From Streptococcus uberis (GTDB lineage Bacteria > Bacillota > Bacilli > Lactobacillales > Streptococcaceae): a stretch of DNA of 64,000 nt. The position numbers and the translations under genes are program-made. This document shows positions 9,218 through 19,488 of the stretch, piece by piece (position 1 is the stretch's first letter; each line of letters starts with the position of its first letter). The DNA is taken from NCBI RefSeq assembly GCF_000785785.1, contig NZ_JRQN01000009.1, positions 27,011-91,010 on the forward strand, in the 5' to 3' direction. Under the pieces are notes generated by a model that was not told the DNA's origin, did not search any database, and was given only the letters and a program-made list of their open reading frames with translations.

Positions 9218-10462
9218 ATGGCAATGACTGAAACAAAAGTAGAAAAAGAACGTGTTATTCTCTTAGGGGTTGCCTTGCAAACTAGTGAAAACTTTGACAT
9301 GTCTATGGAAGAATTGGCAAGTTTAGCTGAAACTGCGGGTGCCCAAGTGATTAATACCTATACTCAGAATCGCGAAAAGTATGATAGTAAGACTTTTATA
9401 GGTTCAGGGAAATTAGCAGAGCTAAAAGACATTGTCGAAGCAGAGGAAATTGATACAGTAATTGTTAATAATCGCCTAACTGCACGACAAAATTCTAATT
9501 TAGAAGCTGAACTCAACGTAAAAGTTATTGATCGTATGCAATTGATTCTGGATATTTTTGCTATGCGTGCGCGAAGTCACGAAGGTAAGTTGCAAGTTCA
9601 TCTAGCTCAGCTTAAATACATGTTACCGCGATTAGTTGGTCAAGGGATTATGTTAAGCCGACAAGCAGGAGGAATTGGTAGTCGAGGACCCGGGGAAAGT
9701 CAATTGGAACTGAATCGTCGGTCAATCAGAAATCAGATTACCGATATTGAAAAACAACTGGCGATTGTTGAAAAAAATCGTCAGACTATTAGAGATAAAC
9801 GAATTGGTTCAGAAACCTTTAAAATTGGTTTGATTGGCTATACAAACGCTGGTAAATCGACGATTATGAACGTTTTAACAGATGATGGTCAATATGAAGC
9901 AAATGAATTATTTGCTACACTTGATGCCACAACCAAACAAATCTACCTTCAAAATCAATTTCAAGCGACACTAACTGATACGGTAGGTTTTATCCAGGAT
10001 TTACCAACAGAATTAGTTGCAGCCTTTAAATCGACATTAGAAGAAAGTCGACATGTGGATTTGTTATTACATGTCATTGATGCCAGCGATCCAAATCATA
10101 CTGAACATGAGAAGGTTGTTTTGGATATTCTAAAGGATTTGGACATGTTAACTATTCCTAGATTGGCGATCTATAATAAAATGGATATTGCAAATGGATT
10201 GACTGCGACAGCTTTTCCTAATGTTAGATTATCAGCTCGAGACAAAGATAGTCGACAAAGATTAAGAAATCTGATCATCGATCAAATTAGAGACAGTTTT
10301 GTGCCTTTTTCAATTAAAGTGCATCAAGATAAAGCTTATAAATTATATGCTTTGAATAGGGTAGCTCTTTTAGATAGCTATTCTTTTGAACAAGAAGTTG
10401 AAGATATTTCAGGTTATATTGCAAGTAAGAATAAATGGAGATTAGAAGACTTTTATGACTGA
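9218..10462 (+). CDS. hflX: GTPase HflX (ribosome-splitting GTPase)
   Basis: Translational GTPase that binds the 50S subunit and splits stalled ribosomes. The N-terminal HflX domain contains GSGKLAELKDIV and the Gly-rich SRQAGGIGSRGPGESQLE. The G domain follows: G1 GYTNAGKST (about 207-215), G3 DTVGF, and G4 NKMD. I start it at 9218 (MAMTETK, 414 aa) because GGAGG sits 8 nt upstream; the TTG at 9203 would place that RBS inside the gene. Its last 8 bases overlap the next gene, implying translational coupling. Confidence 0.93.
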   Translation: MAMTETKVEKERVILLGVALQTSENFDMSMEELASLAETAGAQVINTYTQNREKYDSKTFIGSGKLAELKDIVEAEEIDTVIVNNRLTARQNSNLEAELNVKVIDRMQLILDIFAMRARSHEGKLQVHLAQLKYMLPRLVGQGIMLSRQAGGIGSRGPGESQLELNRRSIRNQITDIEKQLAIVEKNRQTIRDKRIGSETFKIGLIGYTNAGKSTIMNVLTDDGQYEANELFATLDATTKQIYLQNQFQATLTDTVGFIQDLPTELVAAFKSTLEESRHVDLLLHVIDASDPNHTEHEKVVLDILKDLDMLTIPRLAIYNKMDIANGLTATAFPNVRLSARDKDSRQRLRNLIIDQIRDSFVPFSIKVHQDKAYKLYALNRVALLDSYSFEQEVEDISGYIASKNKWRLEDFYD

Positions 10463-11093
10463 TTTTGTGTCACTAGCACTTACATATGGTGGGTTTACTA
10501 GTTTAGATAAACCTTATTTAGAAAATAGTTTGGCAACCTTATCTGATGCTGAGAAGTTAAGGTTTATAACGCCACCTCCGAGTGTTATCAATGCCTATTT
10601 TGCAGAGATTTATCAGAAGCAATCACCTAAAGATGCAACTGATTATTATTTTCAATTATCACAAGCATTAAACTTATTACAAGATCAGCCAAGTTTTGAG
10701 GAAGTAAAACCATTTGTTCGCTTAAATCTATCTGGTCAGTCATTCGGTTTTTCTTATACTAAATCGACACAAGAAGATGCTATTGTCTTTTCAGAAAATG
10801 CTGTTCAAGTAGATCAGGCCTTACTATTTGAAATTACCCAGATTTTTCCTCATTACCATGTTTATCTGAAAGATAATCATATTCATATGGCCTTGTCTAA
10901 TTGGGATTTTTCACAAGCAAAAGATATCAGTCCAGAAGGTGTCTTATTAAGCAAAGTATCTCAACGATCAGATGACATTATTTGTATTAGTGGTTATAAC
11001 CAAGATGAAGTCTTAGACATAGCAAAAGCTTATGATGGCCAATTCTTCTATCAATTTAAAGAGCGAGAATTCAAGATTTATATTACCAATTAA
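10455..11093 (+). CDS. Conserved hypothetical protein between hflX and rnz
   Basis: 212 aa, soluble, with no signal or membrane segment; no family recognised. It is acidic, with recurring aromatic residues, and reads MTDFVSLALTYGGFTSLDK at the start. It overlaps hflX by 8 nt and lies 18 nt before rnz, so it is part of this RNA-metabolism operon. The context hints at tRNA or ribosome maintenance, but the sequence itself does not show a function. Confidence 0.75.
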   Translation: MTDFVSLALTYGGFTSLDKPYLENSLATLSDAEKLRFITPPPSVINAYFAEIYQKQSPKDATDYYFQLSQALNLLQDQPSFEEVKPFVRLNLSGQSFGFSYTKSTQEDAIVFSENAVQVDQALLFEITQIFPHYHVYLKDNHIHMALSNWDFSQAKDISPEGVLLSKVSQRSDDIICISGYNQDEVLDIAKAYDGQFFYQFKEREFKIYITN

Positions 11094-11111
11094 TTAGAAA
11101 GAATAGACTGA

Positions 11112-12041
11112 ATGGAATTACAATTTTTAGGAACTGGTGCTGGTCAGCCGGCCAAGCAACGCAATGTTTCTAGCTTAGTATTAAAATTACTAGATGAAAT
11201 TAATCAAGTGTGGATGTTTGATTGTGGTGAAGGGACGCAACGGCAAATTTTGGAAACAAGTATCAAGCCACGAAAAATACAAAAAATATTTATTACCCAT
11301 TTACACGGAGACCATATCTTTGGCTTACCTGGCTTTTTATCAAGTCGTGCCTTTCAAGCTAGCGATGAGCAAACAGACATTGAAATTTATGGTCCAGTTG
11401 GTATCAAAGACTATGTCCAAAATTCTTTAAAAATATCAGGCTCACGTCTTCCCTATCAGATTACTTTTCATGAATTTGATGACAAGACTTTAGGCAAAAT
11501 TTTAGAAACAGATAAGTTTATTGTTTATGCTGAAAAATTAGCACACACCGTCTTTTGTATGGGATACCGTGTTGTACAAAAAGATTTGGAAGGCACCTTA
11601 GACGCTGAAGGCTTAAAAGCTGCAGGTGTTAGTTTTGGTCCTTTGTTTGGCAAAATTAAAAGTGGTCAAGATATTATTCTTGAGGATGGTCGAAAAATCT
11701 TTGCTAAAGATTATATTTCAGCACCAAAATCTGGAAAAATCATCACAATTATCGGTGATACCCGTAAAACGCCTGCAGCTGAGAGACTTGGTAAGGATGC
11801 CGACATCCTAGTCCATGAGTCAACTTATGGTAAAGGTGATGAAAAAATTGCTCGAAATCATGGGCATTCAACTAATATGCAAGCAGCTCAGGTTGCTAAA
11901 AATGCCGGTGCTAAACGTTTGCTTTTAAATCACGTATCTGCCCGTTTTTTATATAGGGATTGCCGCCAAATGGAAAAAGATGCTGCAACTATTTTTGAAA
12001 ATGTTAAAATCGTTAAGGACTTAGAGGAAATTACAATCTAA
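11112..12041 (+). CDS. rnz: Ribonuclease Z
   Basis: Metallo-beta-lactamase-fold endonuclease that matures tRNA 3' ends. Metal motif [13 protein letters not shown] lies near residues 63-75. Further ligands are in [19 protein letters not shown] and [13 protein letters not shown]. At 309 aa it matches bacterial RNase Z. Its stop codon overlaps the start of the next gene (TAATG). Confidence 0.95.
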   Translation: MELQFLGTGAGQPAKQRNVSSLVLKLLDEINQVWMFDCGEGTQRQILETSIKPRKIQKIFITHLHGDHIFGLPGFLSSRAFQASDEQTDIEIYGPVGIKDYVQNSLKISGSRLPYQITFHEFDDKTLGKILETDKFIVYAEKLAHTVFCMGYRVVQKDLEGTLDAEGLKAAGVSFGPLFGKIKSGQDIILEDGRKIFAKDYISAPKSGKIITIIGDTRKTPAAERLGKDADILVHESTYGKGDEKIARNHGHSTNMQAAQVAKNAGAKRLLLNHVSARFLYRDCRQMEKDAATIFENVKIVKDLEEITI

Positions 12042-12805
12042 TGGCAAATAGAAAAATAGTAATCACAGGGGCTTCAGGTGGTCTAGCAGAAGCTATTATC
12101 AATTTATTACCTTCTGATGATTTTTTGATATTATTGGGACGTGATAAAGAAAAACTAGAACAGATGTATCAAAATAGAGCTAATAAAGTCACGATTGCTC
12201 TTGATATTAGTGATAGCCAAGCAATTGAACAGGTTGTAGAGGCAGTTAGTCAAGAATACGGAACCATTGATGTTTTAATCAACAATGCTGGCTATGGTGC
12301 CTTTAAACGGTATGACCAATTTGAGAGTCATGAAGTTGAGGCTATGTTTAAGGTTAACACATTTGCATCCATGCATTTTGCTCGACTTTTTGGTCAGCAA
12401 ATGGCTGCGCGTGGAAGTGGACATATTATTAATATTATTTCAATTGCAGGCTTAGTCTCAACAAGTAAGTCAAGTGTCTATTCTGCGACTAAGTTCGCGA
12501 TGATTGGATTTACCAATGCCCTTCGCCTAGAATTAGCTGATAGCGGAGTCCTTGTCACCAGTATTAACCCTGGACCAATTAAAACCAAATTTTTTGACAT
12601 TGCCGATCCAGATGGAAATTACCTCGAATCGGTTCATAAAGTTGCTTTAGAGGCAGATCAAGTCGCTCAAAAAATTGTTGCTTCAATTGGTAAAAACAAG
12701 CGTGATATCAATATGCCCTTGTTATTAGCTCTAACTGCAAAATGGTATGCTCTTTTTCCAAAGTTTTCAGACTATTTAGCAAGAAAGGTTTTTAATTTTA
12801 AATGA
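12041..12805 (+). CDS. Short-chain dehydrogenase/reductase
   Basis: Classical SDR of 254 aa: nucleotide-binding TGASGGLAEAI at the N-terminus (residues about 9-19), NNAGYG, a catalytic Ser in NIISIAG, and the YSATK catalytic Tyr/Lys pair near residue 147. The substrate cannot be read from sequence. It overlaps rnz by one base and recJ by four (ATGA), so all three are translationally coupled. Confidence 0.88.
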   Translation: MANRKIVITGASGGLAEAIINLLPSDDFLILLGRDKEKLEQMYQNRANKVTIALDISDSQAIEQVVEAVSQEYGTIDVLINNAGYGAFKRYDQFESHEVEAMFKVNTFASMHFARLFGQQMAARGSGHIINIISIAGLVSTSKSSVYSATKFAMIGFTNALRLELADSGVLVTSINPGPIKTKFFDIADPDGNYLESVHKVALEADQVAQKIVASIGKNKRDINMPLLLALTAKWYALFPKFSDYLARKVFNFK

Positions 12806-15009
12806 TAAGAGCCAAATATGATTGGAAGATAGATGACAAGAAGCCAGATGATGGCTTCTTTAAACTAGCAAATAAAAAAGGACTGAGTGAAGCAGTCGGT
12901 CGTCTCTTTTTTGAAAGAGGAATTGATACAGAAGAGAAATTAGATCATTTTTTGCGTTCAGATCTTTCGGATTTACATAATCCTTACCTCTTAAATGATA
13001 TGCAAAAAGCTGTTGAACGGATTCGAACAGCAATAGAAAACTTTGAACAAATATTGGTTTACGGTGATTACGATGCAGATGGGATGACATCCGCATCCAT
13101 CATGAAAGAAACACTTGAAATGATGGGTGCAGAAGCCATTATTTATCTGCCCAATCGTTTTACAGACGGCTATGGACCCAACCAAAGTGTCTATAAGTAC
13201 TTTATAGAGCAAAACCAAGTTAGTTTAATTATAACAGTTGATAATGGGGTAGCAGGTCACGAGGCCATTGCTTACGCGCAAGCAACCGGAGTAGATGTGA
13301 TTGTCACAGATCATCACTCCTTACCCGATCAATTGCCTCAAGCTTTCGCAGTTATTCATCCAGAGCACCCAGAAGCTAATTATCCTTTTAAAAAATTAGC
13401 TGGCTGTGGGGTTGCCTTTAAACTTGCCTGCGCCTTGCTTGAAACAGTTCCAACAGAATTTTTAGATTTAGTGGCTATTGGGACCATTGCGGACATGGTT
13501 TCTTTGACCGATGAGAATCGTGTTTTAGTTAAGAATGGCTTAAAAGTCTTAAAAAATAGTGAGCGCCAAGGTTTACAGGAATTAATGGCTATTTCAGGAG
13601 TTGATTTTGATGCTATTGATGAAGATACAGTAGGTTTTAAAATTGCTCCACAATTGAATGCTCTAGGGCGGTTAGATGATCCTAATCCAGCAATTGAGCT
13701 CTTGACTGGCTTTGATGATGAAGAAGCCCATGATATTGCTGTCATGATTAATGAAAAAAATGAAGAACGCAAGAATTTAGTTCAGACAATTTATAATGAA
13801 GCTGTGCAAATGATTGATAGCAGTAAGTCGGTCCAAGTTTTAGCAAAAGTAGGTTGGCATCCTGGGGTTTTAGGGATTGTCGCAGGTCGAATTCTTGAAG
13901 AAATTAGTCAAACGGTTATTGTTTTAACTATTGAAAATGGTGTGGCTAAAGGATCAGCACGGTCAATTGAAGCCTTGAATATTTTTGATGCTTTAAGCCA
14001 TAAAAGAGAAATCATGACTGCTTTTGGTGGTCATAGTGGTGCTGCGGGGATGACATTGCCAGCCGAAAATCTCCCTGCACTCTCAGAATCATTATGTGAT
14101 TACGTTCGTTCGAAATCGATTGATACCCAAAAGAAAAATACGTTACAGATTGATAGCTGGTTAGAGCCAGAACAATTGACTTTAGACTTCTTAAAAGAAT
14201 TAAATCTGCTTGCACCATTTGGAATGGATAATGAAAAGCCGGTTTTTGCTCTAAAGGAGTTCACACTTGTTCAAAGTCGAACAATGGGAAGTGATCAAAG
14301 TCATTTGAAATTACGTATTAAAAAAGGCACACTGGAAACTGATGTTGTTGCCTTTAACCAAGGTCAGTACAGTCAAGAGTTTAGTCAATTATCCGATTTA
14401 GAGTTAGCAGTCACTCTAACTGTTAATTCTTGGAACGGTAATACAAGCCTGCAGCTCATGTTAGTAGATGCCAGGGCAACCAAGAGTCCTCAATTGTTTG
14501 ACTTTAGATCAAGGAATATGACTTTACCTGAGTATGTTTCGGATATCATGGCGGAAACGGATAGTCAGGAAGTGGCAATCGTTACATTACCAGAGGATTT
14601 GGAAGCTTTGCGTCAGCAATTCCAAGATAAACCCTTTGAAGCTATTTATTTTAAAAATGTGATTGAAAAGCCTTATTATTTAAGTGGATTTGGTAGTAAA
14701 GAGCAGTTTGCCAGATTGTATAAAACCATTTATCAATTTCCAGAGTTTGATGTTCGCTATAAATTGAGTCAATTAAGTGCTTATTTGAACATAGACCAGC
14801 TGCTTTTAATAAAGATGATTCAAATTTTTGAGGAATTGGAATTTATCACGATTAAGGATGGTTTAATGTCTGTTAATAAAGATGCTGATAAACGAGATAT
14901 TGCAGAGAGCAAAATCTATCAGGACTTAAGACAACTTGTGAAATACCAGGAATTGATGGCTCTAGCTACACCACAAGAAATTTATCGTTTTTTGTTGGGT
15001 GATGACTAA
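12802..15009 (+). CDS. recJ: Single-stranded-DNA exonuclease RecJ
   Basis: 5'-3' ssDNA exonuclease of recombination and mismatch repair. DHH-family motifs are present: DYDADGMTSAS (near 90), TVDNGVAG, TDHHSLP (near 170), the core GCGVAFKLACALLE, and the DHHA1 motif GGHSGAAGMTLP near 415. The OB-fold and a streptococcal C-terminal extension bring it to 735 aa, within the firmicute RecJ range. Start overlaps the SDR stop as ATGA. Confidence 0.94.
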   Translation: MIRAKYDWKIDDKKPDDGFFKLANKKGLSEAVGRLFFERGIDTEEKLDHFLRSDLSDLHNPYLLNDMQKAVERIRTAIENFEQILVYGDYDADGMTSASIMKETLEMMGAEAIIYLPNRFTDGYGPNQSVYKYFIEQNQVSLIITVDNGVAGHEAIAYAQATGVDVIVTDHHSLPDQLPQAFAVIHPEHPEANYPFKKLAGCGVAFKLACALLETVPTEFLDLVAIGTIADMVSLTDENRVLVKNGLKVLKNSERQGLQELMAISGVDFDAIDEDTVGFKIAPQLNALGRLDDPNPAIELLTGFDDEEAHDIAVMINEKNEERKNLVQTIYNEAVQMIDSSKSVQVLAKVGWHPGVLGIVAGRILEEISQTVIVLTIENGVAKGSARSIEALNIFDALSHKREIMTAFGGHSGAAGMTLPAENLPALSESLCDYVRSKSIDTQKKNTLQIDSWLEPEQLTLDFLKELNLLAPFGMDNEKPVFALKEFTLVQSRTMGSDQSHLKLRIKKGTLETDVVAFNQGQYSQEFSQLSDLELAVTLTVNSWNGNTSLQLMLVDARATKSPQLFDFRSRNMTLPEYVSDIMAETDSQEVAIVTLPEDLEALRQQFQDKPFEAIYFKNVIEKPYYLSGFGSKEQFARLYKTIYQFPEFDVRYKLSQLSAYLNIDQLLLIKMIQIFEELEFITIKDGLMSVNKDADKRDIAESKIYQDLRQLVKYQELMALATPQEIYRFLLGDD

Positions 15010-15084
15010 TTTAGCTCATTTGTATAGGCAACTCTCCATTTTTTAAAACACTTATCTGCTTTAATTTACGAATGTTTTTTTTAA

Positions 15085-15093
15085 TGGTATAAT
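15085..15093 (+). promoter_or_regulatory. Extended -10 promoter of apt
   Basis: TGGTATAAT in the recJ-apt gap, 50 nt before the apt start. Confidence 0.55.
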
Positions 15094-15143
15094 GAAGAGT
15101 ATTTTATTGTTGGCTTAGACCACTAGAAAGATTTTTATTTATT

Positions 15144-15662
15144 ATGGAATTAACAAATTTTATTGCGTCAATTGACAATTATCCTAAAGAAGGCATTACA
15201 TTCAGAGATATTTCCCCTTTAATGGCAGATGGCAAAGCTTATAGCTATGCTATCCGTGAAATTGCTCAATATGCGTGTGATAAAGATATTGACATGATTG
15301 TTGGACCTGAAGCTAGAGGCTTTATTATCGGATGTCCTGTTGCTGTTGAACTAGGTATTGGATTTGCACCTGTTCGTAAACCAGGTAAACTACCACGAGA
15401 AGTTGTCTCTGCTGACTATGAAAAAGAGTACGGTTTAGATACATTAACAATGCATTCAGATGCTATTAAACCTGGGCAACGCGTTTTGATTGTTGATGAT
15501 TTACTTGCAACAGGGGGAACTGTTAAAGCAACGATTGACATGATTCAACAATTAGGTGGCGTTGTTGCAGGTTGCGCTTTTTTAATTGAGTTAGATGGCT
15601 TAAATGGTCGAGATGCTTTAGGTGATATCGACTACAAAGTACTAATGAATTTCCCTGGCTAA
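15144..15662 (+). CDS. apt: Adenine phosphoribosyltransferase
   Basis: Salvages adenine to AMP with PRPP. The 172-aa protein has the PRPP-binding motif [13 protein letters not shown] near residues 115-127 and the APRT motif [10 protein letters not shown] near 55-64. It has the usual length. The RBS is poor (AGAAAG about 15 nt upstream), but the start matches the conserved N-terminus ([20 protein letters not shown]). Confidence 0.94.
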   Translation: MELTNFIASIDNYPKEGITFRDISPLMADGKAYSYAIREIAQYACDKDIDMIVGPEARGFIIGCPVAVELGIGFAPVRKPGKLPREVVSADYEKEYGLDTLTMHSDAIKPGQRVLIVDDLLATGGTVKATIDMIQQLGGVVAGCAFLIELDGLNGRDALGDIDYKVLMNFPG

Positions 15663-15727
15663 TTCTATTAGATTTTAGAAAAAACTGATAGAAACTATGG
15701 CTATTGCTATAGCATGATAGAGGTATT

Positions 15728-16411
15728 ATGAGTTTTTTAGAAAATTATAAGTCAGGCAATTTGGTGATTCCAAGTGCCTTACTTTTTCATTTTAATGCTA
15801 TTTTTTCAGATACCAATGATTATTTGGTATGGCAATTTTTTTATTTGCAAAACACAACAAAAATGGATGACTTGGCACCTAGTCAAATTGCCAATGCAAT
15901 TGGCAAAACAGTCGCAGAAGTTAATAAATCTATTTCAAATTTAACCAATCAGGAATTGTTGGATATGAAGACCATTAAGATTGCTGATGAGATTGAGATA
16001 CTATTTGATGCCAGTCCTGCTTTAGAAAAGCTCGATCAACTTATGGCAACCAAAAATAATGACCTTAGTGAAGAGATAACTAATTCTAATCAATACAAAC
16101 AACTTGTCGATGAATTTGAAAGAGAATTAGGCCGCTTCTTAAGTCCTTTTGAATTAGAGGATTTAGAAAAAACCGTACACGAGGACCATACTGACCCAGC
16201 ACTTATTAGGGAAGCTTTGAAGGAAGCTGTTTTTAATGGTAAAACGAATTGGAAATATATTCAAGCTATTCTCCGTAATTGGCGCAAAGAGGGTATCATT
16301 AACTTACATCAGGTAGAAGAGAAAAAAAGAGAACGTGATGATCGCTCTCAATCAAATGTTGTTGTTCCAGAAGACTTTTTATCTGCTATGAATCTTTGGA
16401 GTGATCAATGA
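15728..16411 (+). CDS. dnaD: DnaD-domain primosomal protein
   Basis: 227 aa. The N-terminal winged-helix region (about 1-100) is followed by the DnaD/DnaB2 domain: FERELGRFLSPFELEDLEK, then KEAVFNGKTNWKYIQAILRNW around residues 175-195. The YIQAILxxW motif is diagnostic. The protein takes part in replication initiation and restart with DnaB/DnaI. It overlaps nth by ATGA, the usual firmicute dnaD-nth pairing. Confidence 0.9.
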   Translation: MSFLENYKSGNLVIPSALLFHFNAIFSDTNDYLVWQFFYLQNTTKMDDLAPSQIANAIGKTVAEVNKSISNLTNQELLDMKTIKIADEIEILFDASPALEKLDQLMATKNNDLSEEITNSNQYKQLVDEFERELGRFLSPFELEDLEKTVHEDHTDPALIREALKEAVFNGKTNWKYIQAILRNWRKEGIINLHQVEEKKRERDDRSQSNVVVPEDFLSAMNLWSDQ

Positions 16412-17055
16412 GGATCGGGAAAGCACGTTTAAAAGTAGTACTTGATATTATTGCAAAGATGTTTCCAGAGGCTAAGGGAGAATTGGATTGGGAAACCCCG
16501 TTTCAATTGCTGATAGCTGTTATTTTGTCTGCTCAGACAACGGATAAAGCAGTTAATAAGATAACACCTATGTTATGGGCAAAATATCCTGAAATAGAAG
16601 ATTTAGCTGTAGCAAACTTAAGTGATGTTGAAAATTGTTTACGAACAATTGGTTTGTATAAAAATAAAGCAAGGAATATCATTAAAACTGCTCAGGCTAT
16701 TCTTGATCAATTTGAGGGACAAGTACCTAAAAGCCATCTTGAATTAGAGACCCTTCCAGGTGTTGGACGTAAAACTGCAAATGTTGTTTTAGGTGAAGTT
16801 TATGGCATTCCATCAATTGCGGTAGATACGCATGTCGCTAGGGTGTCAAAGCGGCTGAATATCTCTGCGCCTGATGCAGACGTTAAGCAAATCGAAAAAG
16901 ATTTAATGGCCAAAATTCCTAAGAAGAATTGGGTAGTTACGCATCATCGTCTGATTTTTTTTGGTCGATATCATTGCCTTGCCAAAAATCCCAAGTGTGC
17001 CACCTGTCCACTACAGTCTTACTGTGTTTATTATAAGGAAAGTAAAAATGCTTAG
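16408..17055 (+). CDS. nth: Endonuclease III
   Basis: Base-excision-repair glycosylase/AP lyase for oxidised pyrimidines. The helix-hairpin-helix ELETLPGVGRKTANVVL contains the catalytic Lys, the catalytic Asp is in AVDTHVARV, and the C-terminal [4Fe-4S] cluster loop is CLAKNPKCATCPLQSYC with all four Cys. At 215 aa it is full length. Translationally coupled to dnaD. Confidence 0.95.
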   Translation: MRIGKARLKVVLDIIAKMFPEAKGELDWETPFQLLIAVILSAQTTDKAVNKITPMLWAKYPEIEDLAVANLSDVENCLRTIGLYKNKARNIIKTAQAILDQFEGQVPKSHLELETLPGVGRKTANVVLGEVYGIPSIAVDTHVARVSKRLNISAPDADVKQIEKDLMAKIPKKNWVVTHHRLIFFGRYHCLAKNPKCATCPLQSYCVYYKESKNA

Positions 17056-17221
17056 TGTTCTAGGTGTTCGGTTTGAAGTGGTATAGGGAAATGGGATTTG
17101 TCTATGGTCTGAACACTTAGTATTTTAAGCGTTTTCTTTTTTATGTTTTTGTTTTTCTTCTTGAATAATTAAGATTCTAATGTTATGATTAATTTAAATC
17201 TAATATTTATGGAGTATTTTA

Positions 17222-17875
17222 ATGAAATTCTTGAGAAGATTTTTATTAATCATCTTATTACTATTTGTTTATGGCTTGTTAAGCGATGTTATGTCTATAT
17301 TCTTAGGGGGAAATTATAAATTTCAAAGTTCATTTGAATTTAGTATAATTGAACAGATAATTCTAATGTTTGTGGCAGTTTTTTCTACCTTAGTTATTCT
17401 CATTTTATTGAAGAAATTTATCCTACATTATCAATTTGAAATAAATTGGAAAAAAAAAGATATTATCGTTTTCTTTGTTGCTTTGCTGATAATGGAAATT
17501 ATAGGTCATGGGGGACTTTTTTTACTGAACTATTTAAAGATTGGGACAACGCTTAATCAAGATTTACTTGAACAAATGTTTGGATCATTTAACTTTTTTA
17601 TAACGCTAATCATCATTGGAGTTTGTGGTCCGATTTGTGAAGAAGTCATCTTTAGAGCTGGTATTATTTATTATCTTTTTGAAGATTTTCCTTTTTTAGG
17701 GTTTATCTTTAGTGTTATTGTTTTCACAGTCTTACAACTCCCGTCAAATGTTGTATCGCTAGTGATGTATGGAGGTGTAGGATTAGTGCTTTCGCTTATT
17801 TATTATAAGACAAAGCGTTTAGATTTAGTCATTGCGCTTCACCTTGTTTATAATATCAGTATGTGTCTGACTTAA
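17222..17875 (+). CDS. CPBP-family intramembrane protease homologue
   Basis: 217 aa with about six membrane helices. CPBP/Abi motif 1 is intact (CEEVIFRAG, the EExxxR motif, near residue 140), and motif 3 has HLVYN near the C-terminus. Motif 2, normally FxxxH, reads FTVLQ, so the expected second His is absent. It could be a non-proteolytic or altered family member. RBS GGAG precedes the ATG. No operon partner is evident; a terminator follows. Confidence 0.75.
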   Translation: MKFLRRFLLIILLLFVYGLLSDVMSIFLGGNYKFQSSFEFSIIEQIILMFVAVFSTLVILILLKKFILHYQFEINWKKKDIIVFFVALLIMEIIGHGGLFLLNYLKIGTTLNQDLLEQMFGSFNFFITLIIIGVCGPICEEVIFRAGIIYYLFEDFPFLGFIFSVIVFTVLQLPSNVVSLVMYGGVGLVLSLIYYKTKRLDLVIALHLVYNISMCLT

Positions 17876-17929
17876 TTTTAGAATGTATTAAGATGAACTA
17901 ATAGGTTCTATGCAACTTTTGAGGTGTAA

Positions 17930-17961
17930 AGAATAATGGTATAGGCTATTATTCTTTTTTT
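17930..17961 (+). terminator. Terminator upstream of trmK
   Basis: Stem AGAATAATGG / CTATTATTCT (9 of 10 pairs), 6-nt loop, then seven T. Confidence 0.8.
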
Positions 17962-17968
17962 CTATTTT

Positions 17969-17977
17969 TGTTATAAT
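17969..17977 (+). promoter_or_regulatory. Extended -10 promoter of trmK
   Basis: TGTTATAAT just after the terminator, 35 nt before the trmK start. Confidence 0.6.
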
Positions 17978-18012
17978 AGGAAAGGATTAAGAAAAGAAAG
18001 TATGAGTATTAA

Positions 18013-18696
18013 ATGGACAATTTATCACAACGATTGACGCTTGTCGCAAATTTTATTCCCAAAGGAAGTAAACTATTGGATGTAGGAAGCGATCATGCTT
18101 ATTTACCAATTTATCTTGTAAAAACGGGAGTGATTACATCTGCAATTGCTGGTGAGGTTGTAAAAGGACCTTTTGAATCGGCTCAGAAAAATGTTACCCA
18201 AGAATTATTGGCGGACAAAATTGATGTTCGTTTAGCAAATGGCTTAGCAGCCTTTGATGAAACAGACAAGGTTACAGCTATTAGTATCTGTGGAATGGGC
18301 GGACGCTTAATTGCTGAGATTCTTGAAGCTGGTAAAGACAAATTAGCTACAGTTGAAACCTTGGTTTTACAGCCTAATAACCGCGAAGATGATTTAAGAC
18401 GTTGGCTGACAAAGAATGATTTCGTGATTACTGCAGAAAAAGTCATGTCTGAAAATGATAAGTTTTATGAAATCATTCTTGCGCAGCATGGTCACCGTGA
18501 ATTATCACTGAAGGAAACCCGCTTTGGACCTATTTTAGGTCAGGAAAAATCAGTCCTGTTTAAAGCCAAGTGGCAAAGAGAACTAGATAAATTATCCTAT
18601 GCTTTGTCCTGTATTCCTGAGGATAATCTGCTAAATCGCTCGGCTATCTCCCAAAGAATAGACCTAATAAAGGAGATGATTGAAGATGAAAATTAG
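18013..18696 (+). CDS. trmK: tRNA (adenine(22)-N1)-methyltransferase
   Basis: SAM-dependent methyltransferase for m1A22 in tRNA. Motif I is [16 protein letters not shown] near residue 20. The family-specific [15 protein letters not shown] and [15 protein letters not shown] stretches follow, and the C-terminal half is a predicted coiled coil, as in TrmK/YqfN. 227 aa is full length. It overlaps the following Nif3-like gene, the usual firmicute pair. Confidence 0.93.
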   Translation: MDNLSQRLTLVANFIPKGSKLLDVGSDHAYLPIYLVKTGVITSAIAGEVVKGPFESAQKNVTQELLADKIDVRLANGLAAFDETDKVTAISICGMGGRLIAEILEAGKDKLATVETLVLQPNNREDDLRRWLTKNDFVITAEKVMSENDKFYEIILAQHGHRELSLKETRFGPILGQEKSVLFKAKWQRELDKLSYALSCIPEDNLLNRSAISQRIDLIKEMIEDEN

Positions 18697-19474
18697 TCAC
18701 GTCATTGAAAAGTATGAAGCTTTTTGTCCGACGCAGTTATCAATGCCTGGGGATGTTTTTGGCTTACAAATTGGTAGTTTGGATAATGAAGTGTCAACTA
18801 TTATGGTTACTTTAGATGTTCGCGAAGAGACAGTTAGAGAAGCTATTACAAAAGGTGTCGATCTTATTATTACAAAACATGCGCCCATTTTTAAAGGGGT
18901 TAAGGACTTAGTTGCTTCGCCGCAAAGGGATATTCTCTTGGACTTGGTTAAACATGACATCTCTGTTTATGTTAGCCATACCAATATTGATGTTCTTAGT
19001 GGTGGGCTAAATGATTGGTTTTGTGAGATGCTCGAAATTACGGATACAAGCTATCTTAGTCAGGTTGGTGATGGGTTTGGTATCGGTCGGATTGGTAACA
19101 TTGAACCACAACCTTTTGAAACCTTTGCTCAGCGTGTGAAGGAAGTTTTTGGTTTAGATACTGTTCGTTTAATTCGTTATGGTGATGTCAACCCAATTAT
19201 TTCTAAGGTAGCAATTTGTGGTGGTAGTGGTGATGACTTTTACAAAGATGCTCTTTCTAAGGGGGCAGACTTGTATGTAACTGGAGATATCTATTACCAT
19301 ACAGCTCAAGAAATGCTAACAGAAGGTCTATTAGCAATTGATCCGGGACATCATATTGAAGCCTTATTTATTTCAAAGATGAGTCATATACTAGAAGAAT
19401 GGAAAATGGAAGAAGAGTGGCCTGTGACGGTTTTAGCTAGTCAAAGCTCAACTAATCCATTTCATTATTTATAG
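18686..19474 (+). CDS. Nif3-like dinuclear metal centre protein
   Basis: 262 aa from the ATG at 18686, chosen because AGGAG lies 10 nt upstream; a TTG at 18680 is too close to it. Metal-binding residues of the Nif3/YqfO family are visible in [17 protein letters not shown] and the C-terminal [10 protein letters not shown]. Biochemical role unsettled; often described as a GTP cyclohydrolase I type 2 homologue. It overlaps trmK by 11 nt. Confidence 0.9.
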   Translation: MKISHVIEKYEAFCPTQLSMPGDVFGLQIGSLDNEVSTIMVTLDVREETVREAITKGVDLIITKHAPIFKGVKDLVASPQRDILLDLVKHDISVYVSHTNIDVLSGGLNDWFCEMLEITDTSYLSQVGDGFGIGRIGNIEPQPFETFAQRVKEVFGLDTVRLIRYGDVNPIISKVAICGGSGDDFYKDALSKGADLYVTGDIYYHTAQEMLTEGLLAIDPGHHIEALFISKMSHILEEWKMEEEWPVTVLASQSSTNPFHYL

Positions 19475-19488
19475 AAAAGGAGTTTATT

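Noticed and set aside
13380..13772. 130-codon ORF antisense to recJ
   Set aside because: Antisense shadow rich in Ser/Lys with no start signals; recJ covers the region.
17048..17120. Terminator after nth
   Set aside because: Only GTGTTC/GAACAC arms around a loop of about 50 nt; too weak to call.
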